NCBI GenBank assembly: GCA_947478525.1
Contig: CANJVU010000001.1
Location: forward strand, 62,001 to 126,000
Origin: Thiotrichales bacterium
GTDB lineage: Bacteria; Pseudomonadota; Gammaproteobacteria; Francisellales; CACEW01
Direction: 5' to 3'
DNA: 64,000 bases
Shown: one piece after another, positions 43,940-53,021 of the stretch
Position numbering within the stretch: the first letter of the stretch is position 1
How the letters are laid out: every line of letters starts with the position of its first letter
The notes under the pieces: model-generated
What the model saw: only the letters and a program-made list of their open reading frames with translations
What the model was told of the DNA's origin: nothing
The model's database searches: none
Position numbers and translations under genes: made by a program

Positions 43940-44419
43940 TTTTATAACCCCCCCTATAAAAGTATTTAAAATAAATATACGTCATACAATAAGCCTATTT
44001 TAAAATACAACTTCGTGACGAGTAAATTACTTCGTTCCCTAAAATGGTTTTGAAAAATATCGTAGATTAAAAATATATAACACAATGGAATTACTGATAT
44101 AAAAGGCTTGAAATGCCTTGATCAAAAAATGAAGATCGTTATTCATCCCCAAACGATCTTAAAATACACAAAGAAATTTTGCCTTTATAGCCCAAAAAAT
44201 GACAAATCAACCTTAAACATCTTTGTTAAACAATAAAAAGATACAATTTATGTCTATTAATAATGCCCTCTCAGGCGAAAAAGTTTATAAAAAACATACA
44301 AAACCCCAAAGAAACCCTTTAAGGACCTTGCTCTTATCAGAAAAGACAAGAATATGAATAATCATATTGCTATTTACTTTAAAATTAGGGATGATTTGCA
44401 TAGTCCAGGAGGAACCTCA
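43940..44419. other. 480-bp AT-rich divergent intergenic region
   Basis: No convincing protein gene. It contains AAGATCGTT (44132-44140) and AACGATCTT (44152-44160), a perfect inverted repeat with an 11-base loop; on the minus strand it is followed by a T-rich run, so it could be a terminator or an operator between the divergent HTH and DUF1186 genes. A 35-codon frame at 44250-44357 is noted but not supported. Confidence 0.4.
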
Positions 44420-45199
44420 ATGTCTATACATTCCCTTAAATCTGCCATCGACAATATTACTTATTGCCATTACCCCTACCCAAAAGAGGCAGTACAATAC
44501 TTAGTGGACCACAAAGATGATCCGGGCGTTCGAGAAACACTTTTGAAAACACTGCAGGATCTCGCACAAGATCCACAGCAATATATCCCGAAAAACAATC
44601 CAGGCTATATGCAGCATCTTTACGCCATGTTTTTATTGGCTCAATTTAAAGAGCAAGCTGCCTATCCTCTCTTGATTAACCTACTCAAACTACCTGCTCA
44701 ATATCATGAACCAGGAGAGCCAGAAGAAATCATGGCAGATGTTTTGTGTTATGAAATGGATAGAATCTTAGCCTCTGTCTTCGATGGCAATATTGAACCA
44801 CTCAAAGAAATGATTGGAAAAGTTTATTACAACACGTGGGCTCGCCTAGCTGCATTGGCCACCCTAACCTTGCTGTACCGCAACAACGCTTATTCTCGCA
44901 GCGCCCTTACCGATTATTTTAAAAGCCTGCTGCTCTCTCCTGACATCCAACTGAATCGGGTATTTTTTGGGTTAGCCGTGTGTGATTTAACCGACTTGCA
45001 CTGCGACACATTGCACCCAATCATCAAAACGTGCTTTGAGAAAAATTTGATTGCGCCTGAATATATGGACTATGAGATTTACATAGCATCCCAGGCAGAA
45101 CCTAACTCTCAAACACCTTTGATTGAAAATACCATCGATGAAATGAAAAATTGGTCTTGTTTTAAAGAGTTAATATTCAGTGAAGCCATTATTAGATAA
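44420..45199 (+). CDS. DUF1186 domain protein, 259 aa
   Basis: The ATG at 44420 has AGGAGGAA five bases upstream; the ATG at 44354 has no such site. The sequence fits DUF1186: repeated helix pairs resembling HEAT-like repeats, with the marker HLYAMFLLAQFKEQAAYPLL (about residues 70-89), then DVLCYEMDRILASVFDGN and YYNTWARLAALATLTLLYR. Function of the family is unknown; proteins of this group have been found linked to SEC-C-type metal-binding domains, which this one lacks. It converges on the HTH gene at 45192 and overlaps it by eight bases. Confidence 0.8.
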   Translation: MSIHSLKSAIDNITYCHYPYPKEAVQYLVDHKDDPGVRETLLKTLQDLAQDPQQYIPKNNPGYMQHLYAMFLLAQFKEQAAYPLLINLLKLPAQYHEPGEPEEIMADVLCYEMDRILASVFDGNIEPLKEMIGKVYYNTWARLAALATLTLLYRNNAYSRSALTDYFKSLLLSPDIQLNRVFFGLAVCDLTDLHCDTLHPIIKTCFEKNLIAPEYMDYEIYIASQAEPNSQTPLIENTIDEMKNWSCFKELIFSEAIIR

Positions 45200-45515
45200 C
45201 TTCCTGCTGCACTAACTGATAATAAAAGGCACTCAGCGCCTCTTTATCTTTACAATGCAGCTTTTTTCGTAACTTCTTGGCCGCGTATTCAAGATGTCGA
45301 TCTTTCATATCCATCACTTTTGCAGCAACTTTAATCTGCTTGTAAAGTGAAAGTGATTTTAGTATCGCCTCTTCCTCAAGGGTTATACGAACTGCTTGCA
45401 TCCCACGCAAGAATAAAAGTTTACTTTGATACATGGCTGTTGCCCTATCATTATTAACACACAACCCAAGTTCTTCAGCATTCCACGCGAATGCTTGCTC
45501 CTCTTTTTTAATCAT
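45192..45515 (-). CDS. LuxR-type HTH protein, 107 aa
   Basis: The ATG at 45515 with AAAGGG upstream is preferred to the TTG at 45521. Residues about 45-100 are a degenerate LuxR HTH: LEEEAILKSLSLYKQIKVAA, a recognition-like helix RHLEYAAKKLRKKLHC and a final helix ALSAFYYQLVQQ. The KLHCKDK turn matches the HC pair of the two other small HTH proteins in the window. The N-terminal 45 residues have no known domain. A short upstream reading frame (45508-45621 or longer) overlaps its start codon. Confidence 0.65.
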   Translation of the reverse strand: MIKKEEQAFAWNAEELGLCVNNDRATAMYQSKLLFLRGMQAVRITLEEEAILKSLSLYKQIKVAAKVMDMKDRHLEYAAKKLRKKLHCKDKEALSAFYYQLVQQEVI

Positions 45516-45621
45516 AATCAAGCCCTTTTGACCTTATTACTTTTTGTGTTAAAATTCCACCGGCGTTTGATAACTCAATGCCTGCTACAGCGCAGCTTCC
45601 TCCTTCAGCTTGTGCATACAT
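45508..45621 (-). CDS. Candidate small upstream ORF with Gly-Gly motifs
   Basis: A frame of 37 codons from ATG 45621 (52 from a CTG at 45666 with AAAGG five bases upstream). It encodes MYAQAEGGSCAVAGIELSNA, then GG and a short basic end. Its stop overlaps the start codon of the HTH gene (ATGATTAA), which suggests translational coupling. The Gly-Gly before a Ser-Cys recalls double-glycine leader peptides, but this is weak. It could equally be chance; the codon use was not tested. Confidence 0.25.
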   Translation of the reverse strand: MYAQAEGGSCAVAGIELSNAGGILTQKVIRSKGLDYD

Positions 45622-45666
45622 CACATGCCCAAGCTCTGGCAATTTTTGGTCTCCGCCAATTGTCAG

Positions 45667-45936
45667 AGCTACCTTTAAATATTGCTTTTACATTTAAAAT
45701 TTAAACAATTCGTACAAACAAAAACGCTTAATTAAAAATTTATCGTAAATATGGATTATTATCTTACTATTTAATAAAAGTTACTTCCATAAGTCGAAAA
45801 AATAACGGACTAAAATTACGGATTATAAGGTTGTATTTTTCCCGTCGAAAATAGACAGTAAATCTACGATATTTTTAAAGCGCTTATATAGGCAAAGAAA
45901 TTACAAATAATAAAAGCTGCGTTACATAAAAGCCAA
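45667..45936. other. AT-rich intergenic region after the RND gene
   Basis: I see no gene, clear hairpin or repeat in this stretch between the HTH genes and the end of the RND gene. It marks the change from the transfer/regulator region to the biosynthetic locus. Confidence 0.4.
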
Positions 45937-48900
45937 TTATTCTACCCCTTCTGCTTTTTTCACGAGTACATATACCAAGGGAACCACAATCAGTGAGAAA
46001 AACGTCCCAATTAATAAGCCTCCCACTAAGGTAACTCCCAAGCTTTTACGGGCCATATAAGTTACATTGCTGCTAAAAATTAAGGGCAATGCACCAAAGA
46101 CCATGGCAAACGTGGTCATCATAATGGGTCGGAAACGATGATGTGTTGCACGCAAAACTGCCTCTGTTGCAGATAAGCCCTGCTTAAGACCGGTATTGGC
46201 AAAGCGAACAATCAGGATCCCATGCTTTGTGATTAAGCCAACCAATGTAATTAAGCCTAATGCACTATACAAGTTGATTGAGCCATGAATCAAATATAGC
46301 GATAGCATGCCACCCAGCACAGAAAATGGCACCGTCAACAGAATAATCAAAGGATCCGCTAAGTTTCTAAATAAAACCACCAGCAAGAAATAAACACACA
46401 GAACACCGATGCCTGCAATCACCAGCGCTTGGTTATTACTTTGCTGATATTGTAGCGCATTCCCCACATACTGGTATTGTGTTGTTGGGAAGTCTTCTTG
46501 CATCCATTGATTGATTTGCTGAATCGCCTGCCCTACATCATGACCTGGTGCCAAATTAGCATCTACCTTAACCGCGGGTTGACCATTAAACGATACCACC
46601 ATTAAAGGTTTGGCCGTGGTTTTTAGTGTTACAAATTCATCTAACGGATAGTATTCCTGAGTGATAGGGCTTTGTATCATCAATTTTTCAAAAGATTGTG
46701 GATTTGAAAGGTCTTTGGCATTCAATTGAATCACAATCGGAACGCTTAACCCGGCAATATCAAAATAATTGTTTAACACAGAGCCGCCATAATAAACGGA
46801 AAGCAACTGACTGATGGATTGTCGCATAATACCCAGACTAGCTGCCTTGGATTCATTAATATCAAAAACCAATTGTTTCTCAGGCTGCATAATTTCATTG
46901 GTTGCCAACGAAAATAAGTTTGATGATTTCATTTTTTGCGTGAGTTGCGCTGCAGTGTAGTTCAATATACTCAAATCGTTGCCGTAAACATAAAAACTAA
47001 AATCATACCCACTAAACCAAGTACTGAAATCCTCTGCTTTAGCATATACATCAGATAAATGACGGCTTTGAATAAAGGTATTTATTTCATTAACCAATGG
47101 ATAAACCTGTTTTAAATCCCCCGCATATAGATCTAGATGTATTTTAGCTGTTAACATTTTGGTATTAGGATCCGCTTGAATCGTCAAGCCATAAAGCTGC
47201 ACCCTTTTATCATGCTCAAATGGCTTGAAGAGTGCCATTTTTTGACGCAAGGTATCAACAGTATCTTGAGGGGTGCCTGGCGCGACAATAATGACCGTAC
47301 CATCAGGATCATTGGGAAACACTGTTTTCGGTAACTGCAGCGCCACATAAGCGCAAATCAAAATGAGCGCAATAATGGCAACCAACGCTGTCTTTTTAAA
47401 TCGTAGAATACAGGATAATCCACGATGATATCCTTGAATCACCCTTTCCAAGCGAGCATCAAAATTCAGCTGGTAGCGATTAAGTGGCGCATCTGATAAT
47501 AATGATTGCGACATTAAAGGTGTTAACGTCAACGCTAAAACACCTGAAATAAATACAGCACCCATCAGGGTTAAGGTAAAGGGTTTAAACATATCAGCCA
47601 CAGGATTAGAGGAGAATAAGACAGGTAAATAAACCATCAGTAAAGTAGAGGTAATCCCAATAATGGTCATTGCAATATCACGCGTACCCTGCACTACTGC
47701 TTCACGCTTGGTCATGCCATGCTCCAGATACCGCGTAATATTTTCCACCACCACGATGGCATCATCTACTACAAGACCCACTGCAATGACCATGGCCAGC
47801 AAAGAAATAAAGTTAATTGTATAACCCGCCAGGTATAGCAAAACAAAGGCGCCTGACAAACAGATGGGAATGGTCACAATCGGCATCAAAACACTTTTAA
47901 ACCGACCTAAAAAAATCAAACCAATTAAAATCACCAAGGCACTGGAGATCAAGATGGTGAAAATTACCTCACCAATAGATTCTCCAATAATCTTGGACAT
48001 ATCAAAATCTTTGATAACGTGAATATCTTTGGGAAGGTTTAAGTGGGCAAAAAAAGCTGCTGCTTTTTGGGATACTTGAAAGGGATTCGCGTCCTCAAGC
48101 GTATATAACTGTACATTTGCAGAATGTTGACCATTGACAGAACTATAGTTGTTTTGAATTTTATCTCTGGGTTCAAAATCAATGGTTGCAATGTCTTTAA
48201 GGTAAACAGGACTACCCAGCAAAGGGGTCTTGATGTCTTGCGAATTATTGAAGCGATAGCCTACCACCATATTTCCCAGTTCCGGAATGGTCGTTAAATT
48301 ATTTTGCAAATTTAAAATATAGGGTTGGTTTTGGACATCCAAGCTCCCCAAGGGGTTAGATTGATACGTTGCGTTAATCAACTGGCTGATCTCACTGGCA
48401 TTTAAGTGATATTCGGCCATTTTCATGGGGTTTAAGTTAATTTTAACCACTGGATCCGCAGAGCTGTTTTGAATGGAAACCTGCGGCATACCATTAAGTC
48501 CAGGCACAATAACTCCCTGGAGAAGGTTTTCCAAGTCAAACAAAGATGTTTTATTCGAGAACAACACATAATCCACTAACGTTGACCAGCCTTTTTGCAC
48601 CGTCACTTGAGGCTGTGGAACCACGCTAGGGAGGTTACTGGAAGCAATAGCCTGGATTACTTGCAACTGTGTTTGAAGCAAATCATCTGGATCGTTGCTG
48701 TTCAGTGAGAGATCAATATTGGAAGACCCCGCCTGGGATAAAGCCGTCATCAATTGAATATTATTGATGGTCTGCAAACCCGGAATAATTTTGGATGTCA
48801 CTTGGCGATCGACCGTTTGTGCATTGGCACCTGGATAGCTCACACTGATCATGATGTCGCTAAACTGCATGCTTGGAAACGGTGCCAGTGGCATCCGTAT

Positions 48901-48987
48901 CATACAGACAACACCTAGCACACATAAAAAAATAGAAGCGATATAAATTAACAACCGATTACGCAAGCACAATTCTACCCATTTCAT
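45937..48987 (-). CDS. RND efflux transporter (inner-membrane pump)
   Basis: A 1016-residue AcrB/MexB/MdtB-type pump that uses the proton gradient to drive efflux through a tripartite system. First membrane helix at about residues 12-28, large periplasmic loops, and a second cluster of helices. The proton-relay region is IAVGLVVDDAIVVVENITR (with the two adjacent aspartates in helix 4) and the second-half counterpart begins near SALGLITLVGLITKHGILIV. The start overlaps the adaptor stop by ATGA. No outer-membrane channel is encoded in the window, so a host TolC is likely. Its role in exporting the NRPS product is inferred from position only. Confidence 0.93.
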   Translation of the reverse strand: MKWVELCLRNRLLIYIASIFLCVLGVVCMIRMPLAPFPSMQFSDIMISVSYPGANAQTVDRQVTSKIIPGLQTINNIQLMTALSQAGSSNIDLSLNSNDPDDLLQTQLQVIQAIASSNLPSVVPQPQVTVQKGWSTLVDYVLFSNKTSLFDLENLLQGVIVPGLNGMPQVSIQNSSADPVVKINLNPMKMAEYHLNASEISQLINATYQSNPLGSLDVQNQPYILNLQNNLTTIPELGNMVVGYRFNNSQDIKTPLLGSPVYLKDIATIDFEPRDKIQNNYSSVNGQHSANVQLYTLEDANPFQVSQKAAAFFAHLNLPKDIHVIKDFDMSKIIGESIGEVIFTILISSALVILIGLIFLGRFKSVLMPIVTIPICLSGAFVLLYLAGYTINFISLLAMVIAVGLVVDDAIVVVENITRYLEHGMTKREAVVQGTRDIAMTIIGITSTLLMVYLPVLFSSNPVADMFKPFTLTLMGAVFISGVLALTLTPLMSQSLLSDAPLNRYQLNFDARLERVIQGYHRGLSCILRFKKTALVAIIALILICAYVALQLPKTVFPNDPDGTVIIVAPGTPQDTVDTLRQKMALFKPFEHDKRVQLYGLTIQADPNTKMLTAKIHLDLYAGDLKQVYPLVNEINTFIQSRHLSDVYAKAEDFSTWFSGYDFSFYVYGNDLSILNYTAAQLTQKMKSSNLFSLATNEIMQPEKQLVFDINESKAASLGIMRQSISQLLSVYYGGSVLNNYFDIAGLSVPIVIQLNAKDLSNPQSFEKLMIQSPITQEYYPLDEFVTLKTTAKPLMVVSFNGQPAVKVDANLAPGHDVGQAIQQINQWMQEDFPTTQYQYVGNALQYQQSNNQALVIAGIGVLCVYFLLVVLFRNLADPLIILLTVPFSVLGGMLSLYLIHGSINLYSALGLITLVGLITKHGILIVRFANTGLKQGLSATEAVLRATHHRFRPIMMTTFAMVFGALPLIFSSNVTYMARKSLGVTLVGGLLIGTFFSLIVVPLVYVLVKKAEGVE

Positions 48988-50021
48988 GAGGAAGACACCT
49001 GCACAGTTTCATTCACACTGAGTGCAGTAGGGTCGGAAGTAATCAACTGCATTTCTGGTACTAAACCCGATGTCGCTACCATCAAGCCTTTCTCTGTTAA
49101 CTGTCCCGGCTGAAAATATTGTTTCCCTACTTGATGATCTTTAAGAAGATACACATAAAACCCCTGCGCATCATTTTGAACTAGGCTTTGAGGTACAGCC
49201 AGAACCTTATTAGAAGAACTTAAAGTTTGTACCACCTGACCAAAGGTATTAAGCAATGGCTGCTGTTTAGCTGTAAGGTCAGCGCGCACCGTGATAGTAT
49301 AATCCGTATTGCTCAATAGCGGTGCAACATACACCACCACGCCTGAATAAATTTGTTGTGTATCGGCGTTAGTAAAGACAATGGGCTGCCCTACTTTTGC
49401 CTGTAAAGCCTCACTGCTGGGCAAAGTATATTTAACCTGCTCATCTGAGCTGACCAAAACTGCCAAGGTTTTACCGGTAGTAACGAAATCACCAGGAGAT
49501 AAATCTGTATCTGAAATCACCCCTGAAACAGGGGCTGCAATGGTCTGAATAGAGCTAGCTTCTTCATACTGTGAGAATGCTTGTTGATATGTCGATTGCG
49601 CTTGCAAAACATCAATCTCAGAAATGGCGCCTGGGTCGGATTTTTGTAACTGTTGGTCTCTCAGATAATATTCTTTTGCATATTCTGCTTGAGCTTTGAG
49701 TTGTGCCACTTGTGCGCTGGTATCGTTAGACTGCAATGTAAATAATACTTGTCCCTGCCTTACCTCTTCACCTGGTTTAAAATAAATGGCAGCAATCACA
49801 CCATTGGTTTGTGCGGAAATATTAACAGAGGTGGGTGAAACCACCTGCCCGTAAGCAATCACTTTCAATGGCAAGCTTGTGTAGGTTAATGGTTTAACCG
49901 TAACGGTGTTGTGTGTGGATTGTGGGGAAACTGCAGCAGAATGCCACGCGAAAATTCCCCACGACAAAAGCGCCAATATTATAACGCTTACACTTAACCA
50001 AAATTTTTTTGATTTTAACAT
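48984..50021 (-). CDS. RND periplasmic adaptor (membrane-fusion protein)
   Basis: 345 residues with an N-terminal membrane anchor (about 7-26) and an HlyD/AcrA-type layout. A lipoyl-like half motif KPGEEVRQGQVLFTL is at about 85-100, a short helical hairpin (AEYAKEYYLRDQQLQKSDPG) follows, then the second lipoyl half IAAPVSGVISDTDLSPGDFV and beta-barrel strands. It bridges the RND pump and an outer-membrane channel. It is coupled by a 4-bp overlap to the pump gene. The ribosome site GAAGGT is close to the ATG. It lies 96 bp after the cystine-symporter gene. Confidence 0.93.
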   Translation of the reverse strand: MLKSKKFWLSVSVIILALLSWGIFAWHSAAVSPQSTHNTVTVKPLTYTSLPLKVIAYGQVVSPTSVNISAQTNGVIAAIYFKPGEEVRQGQVLFTLQSNDTSAQVAQLKAQAEYAKEYYLRDQQLQKSDPGAISEIDVLQAQSTYQQAFSQYEEASSIQTIAAPVSGVISDTDLSPGDFVTTGKTLAVLVSSDEQVKYTLPSSEALQAKVGQPIVFTNADTQQIYSGVVVYVAPLLSNTDYTITVRADLTAKQQPLLNTFGQVVQTLSSSNKVLAVPQSLVQNDAQGFYVYLLKDHQVGKQYFQPGQLTEKGLMVATSGLVPEMQLITSDPTALSVNETVQVSSS

Positions 50022-50117
50022 ACCTTCAGACTCAACTATATTTTACCTAGCTTACCTTAAATTAATTTTCCATACAAACCGCATACAAGCTTGGAAAATA
50101 AAGCCATAATGACCTAT

Positions 50118-51428
50118 TTATTCAACCGTCGCACTACTATTACGTGTAGTCCTATCGGCAACCACAGCAGACACCATGGCGCCATTTACATTCACCGCGG
50201 TTCTACCCATATCTATAATTGGGTCAATACCTTGCACAAGGCCTATTACTGAATATGGCAATCCTAGCGTTGTTAGGCTCACAGTTGCAGCCACAAATGC
50301 CGTTCCTGGTATGCCAGAAATCCCCAGTGAGGCCATCATATTTACAAGCATTACCAAAAGAATTATCCCTACTGTAATGGGTTGATGCAAGATGGTCATC
50401 GCCATTACCACAAGAACGGCTGGAAAAACGCCCGCACAAGCATTCATTCCCAGGGTACAGGCAATACTAGGCACAAAAGTTGCGGTCACCTGGCGCACTT
50501 TGAGTTTTTTATTAAGTGTTTCTTCTGTAACCGGCAAGGTTCCAAAGCTGGATCGGGTGGTAAATGCCACCAACAATGGCGCATAAGCTTCTCTAAAATA
50601 TTGCCACGGCTTTTGACCAACCGACCATAAAATCAAGCTATGCAATACCAAAACAAAAAACATTGCCACATACATTGCTGCAATAAAAACCAATAAGCCT
50701 TCTAATGAATGTAGTCCTTGTTGAATCATAACTTCTGCCATCAAACCAAAAACCCCATAGGGCGTGAGCATAATAACTATACTAGCCAAACGTTTCATTA
50801 CCCAGAACATAGATTCAATCCATTGCTCAAATGGGGGTAATTTATCTGGATTTGTTTTACGCAAATATAAGCCTGCAGAACCTAACAAAATCGCAAAAAT
50901 AACCATAGCCACCGTGTTTTCGTTAACCAACATAGCAACAGGATTCGCAGGAATCATTCCCAAAAGAGTATTAGTTAGACCCGTATAGGTATGTTCAGGT
51001 GAAACACCGAAGCTGGGCAAAAGCATTCCTTTACCAACCCCAAATCCTATAGCGACAACCATACCGATACCCGATGCAACAGCAGTCAAGGCCAACAGCA
51101 TGCCAACAGATTTCCAAGCAATATTTCCCAAAACTTTTTCTTGATGATGTTTACCTAGTTGCAAGATTGCATGAATAATGGAGGTGAGAATCAAAGGAAT
51201 CACGAGCATTCTTAAAAATCCAAAATAACCTTGGCCTAAAAAGGTTAAAATTGCTTCCGCCACAACTTGATTACCCCCTGCCGCTCCGAGTAGTTTTAAA
51301 ATACAGCCTACAATAATCCCCAGAGAAAGCCCTAAAAACACACGATGATTAAAAGACCACTTACGCAAAAAAGCCATAATCAAAAAACCCAATAACAATA
51401 TAACCAAAGCGCTCCCTAACAATTCCAT
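50118..51428 (-). CDS. TcyP-like L-cystine sodium/proton symporter (DAACS family)
   Basis: A 436-residue membrane protein of the dicarboxylate/amino acid:cation symporter family. The details match the TcyP (YdjN) branch known for cystine uptake: AFTTRSSFGTLPV in hairpin HP1, GMNACAGVFPAVLVVMA and DMGRTAVNVNGAMVSA near the C-terminus, which are nearly the same as in E. coli TcyP. Other DAACS members carry different residues in HP1. Its place in the operon is striking because the first NRPS carries a cysteine code: cystine import would supply that precursor. AAGGAG stands before the start. An alternative is general sulfur scavenging unrelated to the product. Confidence 0.82.
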   Translation of the reverse strand: MELLGSALVILLLGFLIMAFLRKWSFNHRVFLGLSLGIIVGCILKLLGAAGGNQVVAEAILTFLGQGYFGFLRMLVIPLILTSIIHAILQLGKHHQEKVLGNIAWKSVGMLLALTAVASGIGMVVAIGFGVGKGMLLPSFGVSPEHTYTGLTNTLLGMIPANPVAMLVNENTVAMVIFAILLGSAGLYLRKTNPDKLPPFEQWIESMFWVMKRLASIVIMLTPYGVFGLMAEVMIQQGLHSLEGLLVFIAAMYVAMFFVLVLHSLILWSVGQKPWQYFREAYAPLLVAFTTRSSFGTLPVTEETLNKKLKVRQVTATFVPSIACTLGMNACAGVFPAVLVVMAMTILHQPITVGIILLVMLVNMMASLGISGIPGTAFVAATVSLTTLGLPYSVIGLVQGIDPIIDMGRTAVNVNGAMVSAVVADRTTRNSSATVE

Positions 51429-51523
51429 AAAAATCTCCTTTCTAAAAATTAAAATTAAACAAAAACCAAACTTACTTACAAACCTAAATTAAATCCTCTT
51501 GATTTAAATATGTTGAAACTCAT

Positions 51524-53011
51524 TTAACTTACTTCAAACTGATGAGGCATCACAGCTATCCTTTTTTTCACATAACATATGATGAGTATCAGAAAAATCA
51601 CACTGACAAGCACCACACCGAAGAAAAACAGAGTTTGATAAGTTTTCCAAAACTCAAATACCTCAGCATTCTTCGTTGCGGAAGATATAACAGTGGTCGT
51701 TTGAGCAATCTTCATAGCAAGATAATTAGCATATGCCCCAACACAAAGGTAATAAACTCCACTCAGACGACTTTGATAGTGTGAAGCTGTCTTCTGGGAA
51801 ATATAGGCTAAAACAACAGGGTCAAAAAACATTTCCGCCAAGCCGGTGGTAGCAAGGGCTCCTATTACCAATATCATATTGGCCTTATGACCGGCGAGCG
51901 CCAAGCTTGATGCATACGTAATAAGATAGAACCCCATAGTAATTAAAAGCATTCCTATTCCCAATTTTGCTAAGGGAAGAACCTCTATCTTTCTTTTCCC
52001 TAAAAACTGCCATAACAAGCCAATGAAAGGGCCACCTAAAATAATAACGGCAGGATTGATAGCTTGAAAAGCTGCAGCAGGAATCGTCGCAATAAAAGAA
52101 AACGTCCCCAGAGTAAAATCAATTTTTCTAAGAATATTTTGATCAATAAAAACACTAACCGAGCTACCGCCCTGCTGATCAAAAGCCCAAAAAATGGTAG
52201 CAAAGATTATCAAAAGAAAAAGAATCCAAATGGGTTGCTTATCTTTCGCTTTTTTAAATACGTCAATCAATATCCAAAGTGCTATTAATCCAATTGCTAG
52301 CAACGGCAACCCTATGATGCCATGTTTGATAAGGAAAACCACCAGCACGAGAAGCAATGAAATTCCCACGCCTAAAATAGGTATCATAAATTTCATGGGC
52401 GCTAACTCTTTTGTTCGTGTTGCCTGTTCTGCTGCATTTATCTGTTTCCAGCCCAGCAACATAATCACAATGCCAATCAGCATGCCTAAACCAGCGCATA
52501 AGAAACCATATTTCCATCCATAATAAGTTGCCACTATAGAGCACACAATTGGAGCCGCAGTAGCGCCAATATTTCCTCCAACGTAGTAAATCGCATATGC
52601 GTGATTTTTTGCGTGTGATTCTTTGAAAAATGCACCTACTAAGCAAATAGCATTACTTTTAAAAAATCCCACGCCAAGAACCAGCCAAGCTAATCCATAA
52701 TAAAACTCTGAATTATTGCCAAAACATAAAAATAAGTGCCCCACAACAATACAGATGGCTCCAAGCAACACGGATTTTCTATAACCCAAATACTTTTCTG
52801 CAATCCAACCACCCAATAATGGTGTTAAGTAGATAAAAGTGGTATATGCTCCAAATATGGAATACGCCTTATAGGTAGAAAAGTCGAGGTGATCCACCAT
52901 ATATAAGGTTAACAAAGCTTGCATTCCGTAATAGCTAAAAAATTCCCAAATAACAGCAGCTAAAACATATGCCGAACCAAGCTTTGATACACTTACCACA
53001 CTATTTTTCAT
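51524..53011 (-). CDS. POT/PTR2-family peptide transporter
   Basis: A 495-residue, 12-14-helix MFS protein of the proton-coupled di/tripeptide type. The N-terminus has the family's E-x-F-x-YYGM element (WEFFSYYGMQALLTLY) and later the GGWIAEKYLGYRK loop between helices 2 and 3. It normally imports short peptides; a role in taking up the NRPS product, its cleaved fragment or peptides for precursor supply is possible. It starts ten bases after the S12 hydrolase gene with a modest AAGAGA site, so the two are coupled. Which peptide it carries cannot be read from the sequence. Confidence 0.88.
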   Translation of the reverse strand: MKNSVVSVSKLGSAYVLAAVIWEFFSYYGMQALLTLYMVDHLDFSTYKAYSIFGAYTTFIYLTPLLGGWIAEKYLGYRKSVLLGAICIVVGHLFLCFGNNSEFYYGLAWLVLGVGFFKSNAICLVGAFFKESHAKNHAYAIYYVGGNIGATAAPIVCSIVATYYGWKYGFLCAGLGMLIGIVIMLLGWKQINAAEQATRTKELAPMKFMIPILGVGISLLLVLVVFLIKHGIIGLPLLAIGLIALWILIDVFKKAKDKQPIWILFLLIIFATIFWAFDQQGGSSVSVFIDQNILRKIDFTLGTFSFIATIPAAAFQAINPAVIILGGPFIGLLWQFLGKRKIEVLPLAKLGIGMLLITMGFYLITYASSLALAGHKANMILVIGALATTGLAEMFFDPVVLAYISQKTASHYQSRLSGVYYLCVGAYANYLAMKIAQTTTVISSATKNAEVFEFWKTYQTLFFFGVVLVSVIFLILIICYVKKRIAVMPHQFEVS

Positions 53012-53021
53012 TGTTATTCTC

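Noticed and set aside
44250-44357. 35-codon frame ending in an ATGA overlap with a possible upstream start of the DUF1186 gene
   Set aside because: No good ribosome site and no recognisable sequence; the stronger DUF1186 start is at 44420, so the overlap has no clear meaning.
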